Assembly: GCA_021822995.1 (NCBI GenBank)
Contig: JAKAPN010000017.1
Span: forward strand, 1-9,999
Length of the DNA: 9,999 nucleotides
Direction: 5' to 3'
Origin: an archaeon
GTDB taxonomy: Archaea > Thermoproteota > Nitrososphaeria > Nitrososphaerales > Gagatemarchaeaceae
Numbering within the stretch: the first letter of the stretch is position 1; each line of letters opens with the position of its first letter. The position numbers and the translations under genes are program-made. Below the pieces are notes generated by a model. It did no database searches. It worked only from the letters and a program-made list of their open reading frames with translations, and was not told where the DNA came from. Of the stretch, positions 1 to 5,861 are shown piece after piece.

Positions 1-277
1 TCCTCAGGTTCGAGAAGACGGCGTGCCCCGGGGTGTCTATCAGGAGCAGTCCGGGGACCTGCAGCTCCCCCCCCGCCCTGTCGAGGAGCGAGCCGCTTAT
101 CTGCTTCAGGGTCTCCATCGGGAAGAAGCTGGCGCCGATCTCCTGCGTGATCCCGCCCACTTCTCTCGCCTGGACGCTCGTGCCCCTGAGGGCATCCCCC
201 AGGCTGGTCTTACCGCTGTCTACGTGTCCCAGTATGACGACTATCGGCTGTCTCAGGCGCCCGGCTTGCTCTGGCAT
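1..277 (-). CDS. infB: Translation initiation factor aIF5B (IF2 family GTPase), N-terminal part
   Basis: Archaeal IF5B/IF2 is a ribosome-dependent GTPase that promotes initiator-tRNA placement and subunit joining. Only the first 92 residues are in the window, because the gene runs off the left edge. The G domain begins almost at once. The P-loop GHVDSGKT is at residues 17-24, a switch-I region [13 protein letters not shown] at 41-53 carries the G2 threonine, and the G3 motif DTPGH at 81-85 is followed by AVFSNLR. This is the IF5B pattern; elongation factors and IF2-gamma differ around G2 and G3. The ATG at 277 lies 26 nt after the ndk stop, with GGTG-rich sequence just upstream as a possible Shine-Dalgarno element, so it is probably the last visible gene of the L24e-ndk operon. 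There is no N-terminal extension before the G domain, as is usual in archaea. Confidence 0.93.
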   Translation of the reverse strand, partial: MPEQAGRLRQPIVVILGHVDSGKTSLGDALRGTSVQAREVGGITQEIGASFFPMETLKQISGSLLDRAGGELQVPGLLLIDTPGHAVFSNLR

Positions 278-303
278 TATACCACCGGCACCTTAAGATG
301 CCC

Positions 304-726
304 TCACCCTCTCGTCTTGCCGAAGAAAGCAGCCTGCTCGTGCGCGAAGCTGTCAGCCGAGTCAGACGCGTGGATGATGTTGTCCGTGTACCCCAGACCG
401 AAATCTCCCCGGATCGTGCCGGCCGCGGCTTCCCAGCTCTTCGTGGCGCCCACCATTCGCCTGACGGTGGCTACCGCGTCCCTCCCGGAGAGGACGACCC
501 CGACCACGGGGCCCGACGTGATGAATCCCACAAGCTCTCCGAAGAACGGTTTTTCCTTGTGCACGCTGTAGAACTCTTCGGCCTGCGTCTTTGACATCGT
601 CAGCAGCTGGACCCTCTTGACCGAGAACCCCTTCCGCTCGAACCTCCCCAGGACCTCCCCCACCAGGCCTCGCCTGACGCCGTCGGGCTTTACGACGATC
701 AGCGTGTCTTCCGCGGCCGAACTCAT
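304..726 (-). CDS. ndk: Nucleoside diphosphate kinase
   Basis: This enzyme transfers the gamma phosphate from ATP to other (d)NDPs through a phosphohistidine and supplies GTP for the translation factors encoded beside it. The 140-aa product has the family's normal length. The nucleotide-binding start TLIVVKPDGVRRG is at residues 8-20, GATKSWEAAAGTIRGDFG is at about 93-110, and the active-site segment NIIHASDSADS is at 116-126 with catalytic His119. The reading frame is open further upstream, but the ATG at 726 was chosen because the protein then starts just before the conserved beta strand and the start overlaps the L24e stop by 4 nt (ATGA). That overlap suggests translational coupling in an L24e-ndk-aIF5B operon. 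Confidence 0.96.
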   Translation of the reverse strand: MSSAAEDTLIVVKPDGVRRGLVGEVLGRFERKGFSVKRVQLLTMSKTQAEEFYSVHKEKPFFGELVGFITSGPVVGVVLSGRDAVATVRRMVGATKSWEAAAGTIRGDFGLGYTDNIIHASDSADSFAHEQAAFFGKTRG

Positions 727-905
727 TTCTTCGAGGGCCTCCTCGCCCACTTCAGGTTGCGAGGGTCGCGGCCCAGTTTCAGGTCGTTGATCTTGCACTT
801 CGAAGAACAGTACGCTCGGGTGGAGCCGTCGTTCTTTACGAACAGGATGCCGGAGCCGAGTCTGACTTCTTTACCACAAAACGCGCATTTCTTTGGAACG
901 TACAT
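723..905 (-). CDS. rpl24e: Large-subunit ribosomal protein L24e (eL24)
   Basis: This is a small zinc-ribbon protein of the archaeal/eukaryotic 50S/60S subunit, at the subunit interface. The 60-aa product has four zinc ligands, Cys7, Cys10, Cys33 and Cys37, in the pattern CAFC...CSSKC, followed by a basic tail ending RRPSKK. Length and motif spacing are typical of archaeal L24e. The ATG at 905 follows a GGTG motif about 12 nt upstream and a TATA box at 947-955, so this is the first gene of its operon here. In many archaea the gene directly follows S28e. In this window S28e lies about 4.96 kb upstream, which explains the local promoter. The 3' end overlaps ndk by 4 nt. Confidence 0.95.
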   Translation of the reverse strand: MYVPKKCAFCGKEVRLGSGILFVKNDGSTRAYCSSKCKINDLKLGRDPRNLKWARRPSKK

Positions 906-946
906 GACAGGCTACCGCACCTTCTTTTGCTGCCTTTGGAACTCGG

Positions 947-955
947 AATATAAAT
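947..955 (-). promoter_or_regulatory. TATA box for the L24e-ndk-aIF5B operon
   Basis: On the minus strand this reads ATTTATATT, a good archaeal TATA box. A start site 25-27 nt downstream falls near 925, giving a leader of about 20 nt that still contains the GGTG ribosome-binding motif. A perfect palindrome sits directly upstream, over the BRE position. Confidence 0.6.
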
Positions 956-956
956 G

Positions 957-971
957 CGGCGCCTGGCGCCG
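957..971. repeat. Perfect 7-bp-arm palindrome beside the L24e promoter
   Basis: CGGCGCC and GGCGCCG form perfect inverted arms around a single T. The element lies 5 nt beyond the stop of the 312-aa gene and 1 nt upstream of the L24e TATA box, where the BRE would be. It could be an operator that controls TFB/TBP access, or a hairpin marking the end of the tubulin-module transcript. A 1-nt centre is too small for an unstrained RNA loop and there is no T-tract after it, so a DNA-binding site seems somewhat more likely. Confidence 0.5.
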
Positions 972-976
972 AACCG

Positions 977-1915
977 CTAGGCTGGCACGGACCCGCCGAG
1001 GACGCGCATCCAGAACTGCGCTTCAACGATCAGCCTCTGGGCGAAGTCTTTCGGGTGGGCGACGCACCCGGTGACGGCCTTCGCGACGGTCTCGGGGCCC
1101 AGGTTGGCGAGGTCCTCGAGGTTGATTGCCGACGCCCCGGTAGAGTGCCGCAGCTTCCCCCCGATCTCCAGTTCGTTCACCCGCACCCCGTCAAGATCTT
1201 CACCGTCCGCGAACGCGCTCGACAGGAACGCGAGGTCCCCGGAAAGGATCACTTCCCTGACGCCGTATCCGCGCGACTTCATCGTTTCGTAGACGTGGCC
1301 CGGCGAGGCGACCTCCTCGACCGACAGGACGCCGAAGAGCGTCCTGGCCGTAGGCATCTTCCTGATCCCCCTGCGCTCCGACACTACCTTCTTCAGGTCC
1401 ACCAGGGCGATGAACGGGAAGACGTAATCCAGTGTCTTGGAGACCGGCTTGACCATCTGCTGTCGGACCCACAGCTTGAGCTCGTCCTGGGAGTCCAAGC
1501 CCGGGGGCGTCCTGTTGGGCGGGAGTATCCAGACGCCGGGCTGTATCGACCTGAACCCCATCTCTATCAGCCGGTCCCTGAACGTCACCGCCGGTCTTGC
1601 CTTCTTCTTGGTCGACTCGTAGGACTTGAAGACCAGAATCGACTTCACTTCTTTCGGGTTCGTCCTGACGAGCTCCTCGACGGTGATGCCGGAGTTCCTG
1701 AGCTGCCATTCGAGCCGCCGCATAAGGCGTCGGTACCGCTGCTCGGAGTCTCCGGGCGCGATGGGAGCGGTCTCGTCTTCACCTTCGACCTCGATCCGCT
1801 GGATCACGGCGGCGATCAGGTCGTCGTCCCGCGTGCCGGAAGTCAACGGCGATATCTTGCTGAGGGGCGCGCGTACCCTGCCGAAGAGGTCTGTGATGCG
1901 CTTGACGGCTGACAC
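977..1915 (-). CDS. Unrecognised 312-aa protein of the tubulin-like module
   Basis: I do not recognise a family. The 312-aa product has no signal peptide or membrane segment. Residues 57-95 are charged and helical (an arginine-rich stretch, then GITVEELVRTNPKEVKSILV). The segment 111-173, with RLIEMGF, QPGVWILPP and later a hydrophobic VFPFIALVDL, loosely recalls ferredoxin-like folds such as those in Cas2 or PaaX-type proteins; this is an impression only. The C-terminal third has alternating strands and helices (REVILSGDLAFL, VNELEIGG). The GTG start at 1915 follows a purine-rich GGTGAGG about 7 nt upstream. It lies 54 nt after the 178-aa gene on the same strand, so it is probably the third gene of the tubulin-like operon and likely serves the same process. 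Composition is host-like. Confidence 0.8.
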   Translation of the reverse strand: MSAVKRITDLFGRVRAPLSKISPLTSGTRDDDLIAAVIQRIEVEGEDETAPIAPGDSEQRYRRLMRRLEWQLRNSGITVEELVRTNPKEVKSILVFKSYESTKKKARPAVTFRDRLIEMGFRSIQPGVWILPPNRTPPGLDSQDELKLWVRQQMVKPVSKTLDYVFPFIALVDLKKVVSERRGIRKMPTARTLFGVLSVEEVASPGHVYETMKSRGYGVREVILSGDLAFLSSAFADGEDLDGVRVNELEIGGKLRHSTGASAINLEDLANLGPETVAKAVTGCVAHPKDFAQRLIVEAQFWMRVLGGSVPA

Positions 1916-1969
1916 GTTGACCCCTCACCCGTCGCTGCTGAATGCTAAAAGGAGTCTTCCGAATGTGAC

Positions 1970-2506
1970 CTAGGGCGCAAGCTTCAGCCTGAGCGCCTTC
2001 CTAATGTCGTCGAAGGCTTCGACCACCTTCTTCTTGGCGAAGTACTCGTCCGACTCGACCACCACGACCTGGTCGGGGTATATCGTCACCTCGCCCATCT
2101 TGAGAGGAGACGGGATCCCGAGTGTCACGGAGAGCTCGTCGACAGTGTTCGGGAAGGTCGCTCCCGACCTGAACTTGAACGTGAAGCGGCCGCTTTCATG
2201 GACGGGGACCGGGTCGAGCGGGACCACCAGGGGTTGCGACATCCCGGCATAGATGGACGCCTCGCTTTCCCTGATCGACCCCTGCACCGCGTCCCTCTCC
2301 GTGCGAAGGGCGTCGGAAGATGCCTTGTGCCCGGGGTCGGACCAGTCCATGCCGATGAGCGCGTAGAACGCCCTGTCCTTCTCGTTCCGCTTGGGGTCTT
2401 GCTTGATCTCCTGCGACAGGCTGTCGAGCTCGGCGTCGATTGCCCTCAGGCGCCTCTGGTCCTGTAGAAGCCTGCCGGCGGCTGACTCGAACTCGGCGAA
2501 GTTCAA
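1970..2506 (-). CDS. Small helical/beta protein encoded directly after the tubulin-like gene
   Basis: I recognise no family. The 178-aa product divides into two halves. Residues 1-90 are charged and largely helical, with a probable coiled coil around 8-40 (LLQDQRRLRAIDAELDSL) and another helix at about 64-88. Residues 93-178 look beta-rich (VVPLDPVP, RFTFKFRSG, GEVTIYPDQVVVVES) and end in a basic helix. There is no membrane segment or signal peptide. The TTG start at 2506 lies 5 nt after the tubulin-like stop, with GGTTAGGG just upstream, so the two are almost certainly cotranslated. A coiled-coil protein made in fixed stoichiometry with a tubulin homologue is a natural candidate for a filament-binding adaptor, but that role is inferred only from position. 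Confidence 0.82.
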   Translation of the reverse strand: MNFAEFESAAGRLLQDQRRLRAIDAELDSLSQEIKQDPKRNEKDRAFYALIGMDWSDPGHKASSDALRTERDAVQGSIRESEASIYAGMSQPLVVPLDPVPVHESGRFTFKFRSGATFPNTVDELSVTLGIPSPLKMGEVTIYPDQVVVVESDEYFAKKKVVEAFDDIRKALRLKLAP

Positions 2507-2511
2507 TTTCC

Positions 2512-3876
2512 CTAACCTAGGTGGCTTGAAACTTCGATGACAGCCTTCTTGAACTCCTCGTGGGTCAGGTTCCTGCTCTGGTACTCGTCCTTGTAGGAGT
2601 CCCAGGCGTCCTCCGCCTCGGTCACAATCGGAAGGAGCTTCTTGCTAATCCCCTTGATGCTGAGCAGGACCATCGCCGACGCAGGCTCCCCTGGCATGGT
2701 GGGGATCTTGATGAATATCACCCGCTTGTCCTTGATCTCGTATCTTTCGGCTAAGACCTTCTTGAAGTACTCCCTTTCCTCCGCCCCGAGGCTCCCCGAG
2801 CACTTTACCAGGACGCATGCCGAGTCGGTCTTCCCCTTCTCCATGACACCTTCCTGTTCCAGGTCGAACAGGAGACCGTCGTTCCCCTCCTCGATGGCCT
2901 GCTGTATGGACTTCACGTCGGAGCTTCCCTTCGGGACGAGGGGTATCAGCCAGGGGATGACGAACTTCGGCTTGCTGGCCGCGAGCCAAGTCCTGTAGTT
3001 GGACATGTCCCACTCCGTCTCGCGGATGAAGGAATCCATGAACTCGGCTATCGTGTGGGCCGCCAGCAGGTTCTTGTTCCTGTAATCGTCCCAGCCTACC
3101 CTTATCTGCTTCGGGAGCTCGTCCACAATGGAAGACCTCGAGTCGAGCATCGACTTCAGCCTGTCTGCCTGGAACCTGAGCTCCTTGTTGTCCATCAGTA
3201 TTGGCGCGTCCGAGTATTTGATCTGGTAAGCCAGGTTGAGCACTATGCTGATGTGCGCCGGTCCGTAGATGACCGGGTCCCATCCGAACTCTGGGAGGAT
3301 CCCGAAGGTGGCGATGGTGGCGTGACCGAGAGTGTCGCTCCCCTTCACGTAGGACATGAACTCGGAGGAGAAGGAACCGCCCGTCCCGCCCCCCATGCTG
3401 AACGGCACGATGAACCCCCGGACCGGCTCCGGGGAGATCGCCTGTATCCTTGACGCGATGTCCTGCTTGCCGACTATCTCGTTCCTGAATCTGGTCCTCC
3501 CTTCAGCCCAGTTCCTGGCGGCCCCGCCGAGACCGTACACGGCGTGCTTGTCCTTCATGGCGAAGAGCTGAGGATAAGACTGCAGGATCAGGTTGGCTGA
3601 CCTCGGGTCGAGGTCGACGAGCAGCGCCCTGGGGACCAGCGGGGTCTCCCCTTTCCTGAGGGATGCGCCGAACCTGAGTATTGTGCCCCCATAACGCCTG
3701 AGGACCTCGAGCTGCTGTTTCTCCCCCTTCAAGGTCGGCGCCATGGGATCGGCTCCGACGTCGAGGAGGACCCAGCGGTAGGCCTCTGCGCCGATGCCGA
3801 CGCCCGCGTGGCCCATGCAGGCCATGATCACCGGGTTTGGCGCGAGAGGAGCCTGGTTCGCGACCCTGAAAGCCAA
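2512..3876 (-). CDS. Tubulin/FtsZ-superfamily GTPase, tubulin-like subtype
   Basis: Predicted GTP-binding, filament-forming protein of 454 aa, the size of eukaryotic tubulin and longer than most FtsZ. GTP-site loops appear in order: T1 MGHAGVGIG (21-29), T3 LVDLDPRSANL (86-96), the signature GGGTGGSF (162-169), a T5/T6 stretch with YGPAHISIVLNLAYQ (204-218) and MDNKEL (228-233), and a candidate T7 ETEWDMSNYRTWL (286-298). T1, VDLDP, NWAEG (122-126) and MDNKEL match tubulin (GQAGVQIG, VDLEP, NWAKG, IDNEAL) better than FtsZ. In T7 the first Asp is kept (Asp290), but the position of the second catalytic acid appears to be Asn293, as in non-catalytic subunits. There is no acidic tail. The TTG at 3876 lies about 27 nt from a TATA-like box, suggesting leaderless expression; the next Met, at 18, would cut the first beta strand. 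A functional role in shape, division or membrane remodelling is inferred. Confidence 0.88.
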   Translation of the reverse strand: MAFRVANQAPLAPNPVIMACMGHAGVGIGAEAYRWVLLDVGADPMAPTLKGEKQQLEVLRRYGGTILRFGASLRKGETPLVPRALLVDLDPRSANLILQSYPQLFAMKDKHAVYGLGGAARNWAEGRTRFRNEIVGKQDIASRIQAISPEPVRGFIVPFSMGGGTGGSFSSEFMSYVKGSDTLGHATIATFGILPEFGWDPVIYGPAHISIVLNLAYQIKYSDAPILMDNKELRFQADRLKSMLDSRSSIVDELPKQIRVGWDDYRNKNLLAAHTIAEFMDSFIRETEWDMSNYRTWLAASKPKFVIPWLIPLVPKGSSDVKSIQQAIEEGNDGLLFDLEQEGVMEKGKTDSACVLVKCSGSLGAEEREYFKKVLAERYEIKDKRVIFIKIPTMPGEPASAMVLLSIKGISKKLLPIVTEAEDAWDSYKDEYQSRNLTHEEFKKAVIEVSSHLG

Positions 3877-3898
3877 CGTTCAAACCCGGAATCCATCT

Positions 3899-3907
3899 GT
3901 TTTATAC
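3899..3907. promoter_or_regulatory. Shared TATA-like element between the divergent tubulin-like and VWA genes
   Basis: The element reads GTTTTATAC on plus and GTATAAAAC on minus, so it resembles a TATA box in both directions. It is the only AT-rich block in the 43-nt gap between the two start codons. From its centre the tubulin-like TTG is about 27 nt away, which fits a leaderless transcript. On the other strand the expected start site falls near 3929, beside the alternative VWA start GTG at 3932. Confidence 0.5.
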
Positions 3908-3919
3908 GTTTGTTACGTC

Positions 3920-4507
3920 GTGGCAAGGCCAGTGACCTACGACGAGTCCAAGGCCGAGGACGTCCTGTTTCTGATCGACGGCTCCAGGAGCATGGGAGGG
4001 AAGCTGAAGTCTTCAGGGATGACGAAGATCGGGATGATAAAGGAAGGGCTGATGGAGTTCGTCACGGAGAAGTGGCCGGTCTCCTACTTCCCATGGCCGC
4101 TTAGGATAGGAGTCACGTTCTACAGGCTGCTGGGGACGCCCGGGGGGACGCAGCTGGACGTGGTCGTGCCCCTGAACCCGCCCCCCGCGACCCTCGAGCT
4201 CTACAGGCTGGATGGGATGCCGTGCAAGGGAGGGAGCCCGCTGGTGGACGCGGTACGTTACGCGATCGGAGAGGTCGGAGGCTCGATGAGGAAAGACAAG
4301 GTGGTGAAGCTGATCAGCGACGGAGACAACGACGGCGCCCCGGTGAAGTCGATGTCCGACGAGCTGAAGGCGTCTCCGGTACCGGTGGACGCTATCGAGC
4401 TGTCCAACTCGGCTTCCATCGAGCTCCGGGAGATAGCCAGGCTGACCCATGGGACGTACTCGAGGCCGCAGAGCATGGCCGACTTCCAGAAGGCCATCAG
4501 GAAGTAG
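3920..4507 (+). CDS. Von Willebrand A-domain protein divergent from the tubulin-like gene
   Basis: This is a compact, stand-alone VWA domain of 195 aa that probably binds a divalent metal and mediates protein-protein contacts. After a short lead the first strand DVLFLID ends in the MIDAS motif DGSRS (Asp20, Ser22, Ser24). The usual threonine position is Ser106 in GGSPLVDA, and the last acidic ligand is Asp134 in LISDGDND. The site is therefore complete apart from a conservative Thr-to-Ser change. There is no signal peptide or transmembrane helix, so it is probably cytoplasmic, unlike many secreted VWA proteins. No ATG fits; GTG at 3920 or GTG at 3932 are the candidate starts, and the second agrees better with the TATA-like box. 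The gene is divergent from the tubulin-like gene and shares its promoter gap. A tubulin-superfamily/VWA pairing has been described in prokaryotes and linked to membrane remodelling. Confidence 0.87.
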   Translation: MARPVTYDESKAEDVLFLIDGSRSMGGKLKSSGMTKIGMIKEGLMEFVTEKWPVSYFPWPLRIGVTFYRLLGTPGGTQLDVVVPLNPPPATLELYRLDGMPCKGGSPLVDAVRYAIGEVGGSMRKDKVVKLISDGDNDGAPVKSMSDELKASPVPVDAIELSNSASIELREIARLTHGTYSRPQSMADFQKAIRK

Positions 4508-4536
4508 CGGCGTCACTTTCGGAGTGCCCTCCCTTT

Positions 4537-4556
4537 CGGGGTTGTGCGGAACCCCG
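4537..4556 (+). repeat. Hairpin in the gap between the VWA gene and the homing endonuclease
   Basis: CGGGGTT and AACCCCG form a perfect 7-bp stem around a 6-nt loop, 30 nt after the VWA stop and 12 nt before the endonuclease ATG. A competing stem, TGCGG with CCGCA, uses the loop. No T-tract follows, so it is not a classical terminator. It may close the VWA transcript or shield the endonuclease start. Confidence 0.4.
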
Positions 4557-4567
4557 CAGTCCGCTAA

Positions 4568-5845
4568 ATGCCTGACCGTTGGTTCAGGGACCTGGCTTTG
4601 GCAATGGACTTGGGAGCTGCGGCGGCGTCCAAGTTGGAGGGCAGAATCTTTGACTACCTTTCGAAGCATGGCCCCGACACTTCCTTCACCGAGAGTTTCT
4701 GGAGGAAATGCGAGCCCCACACGTACGAGGTGGGACGGTACCCCCTCTACGTGGAATGCATGCGGCTCTTCAGGGAAGGCAAGTCACTCGGAGAGATTGC
4801 TGATAAGATAGGTGTCAATTGGCAGTCAGTAAATGCTTGGACTAAATTCAAACAGAAACCAAAGCTAGCGCATTTCCTGAGCCGTTACCTCCAGTTCGGG
4901 ACACCGAAGGAGGGTTGGTTCTGGTTAAGCGTAAACAACACCTCTGGACATGCCGTACCGCTTGGGCCTGTCGTAGAGGTTCCACTGCAAGTTTCAAACT
5001 GGGGCGACGTGGCAACCGTACTTGCACAACTCAAACCGCTTGAAACAAACGAAACAGAACTGACTAGAGAATACATCTTCGGGTTCCTCATCGGAATGAT
5101 TATAGGGGATGCAGCCAAATCGAGGGCAAAGAACTGGCACCGACATTTGGGGCTAGTGCTGAGCAAGAAATACAGGACGAACAAGAGGATTGGAGATTTC
5201 ACCTGTTTCTGCGCTCGTGATGTCGGGTTACGCATGCACAGTGTCGCTGACCAACCGAAGAAAGGCCGTAAGCCCCACGGTTTCTACGAGTGGGTTTCGC
5301 AAGCGTCCCCCTTGGTGGATTGGATTTTCAACGTCGTCCTGGGGCTCAAGGACGGAGAAAGAACTACCTATGATGCCGTGAGGATGGGTTGGGTTGTTGA
5401 ATCCCCGGTGGATTTTAGGAGGGGCCTGATACAAGGAATCGCGGAATCAGACGGGTCCGTAAGCATTGCTTCCCAGACTGTCGAATTCTGGATCGGACCC
5501 AACTGGGAATTCTTCAAAGCGGTTTTGTTAACCTTCGGAGTAAGGGGATTCCAGAATCGGGAAGCTCTCTCTGTAACGAAGTCCCAAATTGCGAAACTTG
5601 GCGTCATCCCACCGTTCTCCCCCCTCCTGAAGACCGTAAGGTACCGGCGGTTCGAGAAACTCTTCACCGCCAAACACATAGGCCATGGAAGACGAGTGCC
5701 TCTGGAGATAAGAAAGTTCATTCTCGCGAACTGCCACGGAATCTCGGTGCCGAAGTTGTCCGAGAAGATTGTCGACACGTTTGGATTTGTACTTGGCTTC
5801 GAGGCAGTCCAAAGATGGATGAAAAAGGGCACTGGCGCAGGGTGA
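4568..5845 (+). CDS. Free-standing LAGLIDADG homing endonuclease with terminal HTH segments
   Basis: Predicted DNA endonuclease that spreads its own gene by cutting unoccupied target sites. The 425-aa product has two LAGLIDADG-type helices: GFLIGMIIGD at residues 172-181 and GLIQGIAESDGSV at 286-298, each with the acidic residue near its end (Asp181; Glu293/Asp295). The two copies fit a single-chain enzyme. A helix-turn-helix-like segment lies at about 62-96 (GKSLGEIADKIGVNWQSVNAW) and a second possible one at 378-420 (VPKLSEKI...EAVQRW), probably for target recognition. It is not an intein: there are no splicing motifs and no flanking host protein in frame. Composition differs from the neighbours: sampled stretches at 4801-4860 and 5041-5100 are about 37 and 40 percent GC, against about 62 percent at 3421-3480. 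No good promoter or ribosome site is visible. It converges on S28e with a 16-nt gap. Confidence 0.88.
   Translation: MPDRWFRDLALAMDLGAAAASKLEGRIFDYLSKHGPDTSFTESFWRKCEPHTYEVGRYPLYVECMRLFREGKSLGEIADKIGVNWQSVNAWTKFKQKPKLAHFLSRYLQFGTPKEGWFWLSVNNTSGHAVPLGPVVEVPLQVSNWGDVATVLAQLKPLETNETELTREYIFGFLIGMIIGDAAKSRAKNWHRHLGLVLSKKYRTNKRIGDFTCFCARDVGLRMHSVADQPKKGRKPHGFYEWVSQASPLVDWIFNVVLGLKDGERTTYDAVRMGWVVESPVDFRRGLIQGIAESDGSVSIASQTVEFWIGPNWEFFKAVLLTFGVRGFQNREALSVTKSQIAKLGVIPPFSPLLKTVRYRRFEKLFTAKHIGHGRRVPLEIRKFILANCHGISVPKLSEKIVDTFGFVLGFEAVQRWMKKGTGAG
5822..5826 (-). terminator. Possible oligo-T terminator after S28e
   Basis: On the minus strand a run of five T in the context CCCTTTTTC lies about 36 nt past the S28e stop. 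Archaeal polymerases can terminate on such short T runs. It falls inside the 3' end of the convergent endonuclease gene, and no other T-run is seen nearby. The evidence is weak. Confidence 0.25.
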
Positions 5846-5861
5846 TTCGGGTAATGCTGAC

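Noticed and set aside
1055..1912. Long plus-strand ORF of 285 codons opposite the 312-aa gene.
   Set aside because: It is an antisense shadow: rich in Arg, Pro, Asp and His with no motifs, no start signals, and matching the wobble pattern of the opposite strand.
2512..3876. Ordinary cell-division FtsZ.
   Set aside because: Longer than FtsZ, lacks the FtsZ NVDFADV T7 motif, and several loops match tubulin better.
4568..5845. Intein or intron-borne endonuclease.
   Set aside because: No splicing motifs, no Cys/Ser start or HN ending, and no host gene or RNA interrupted in frame on the same strand.
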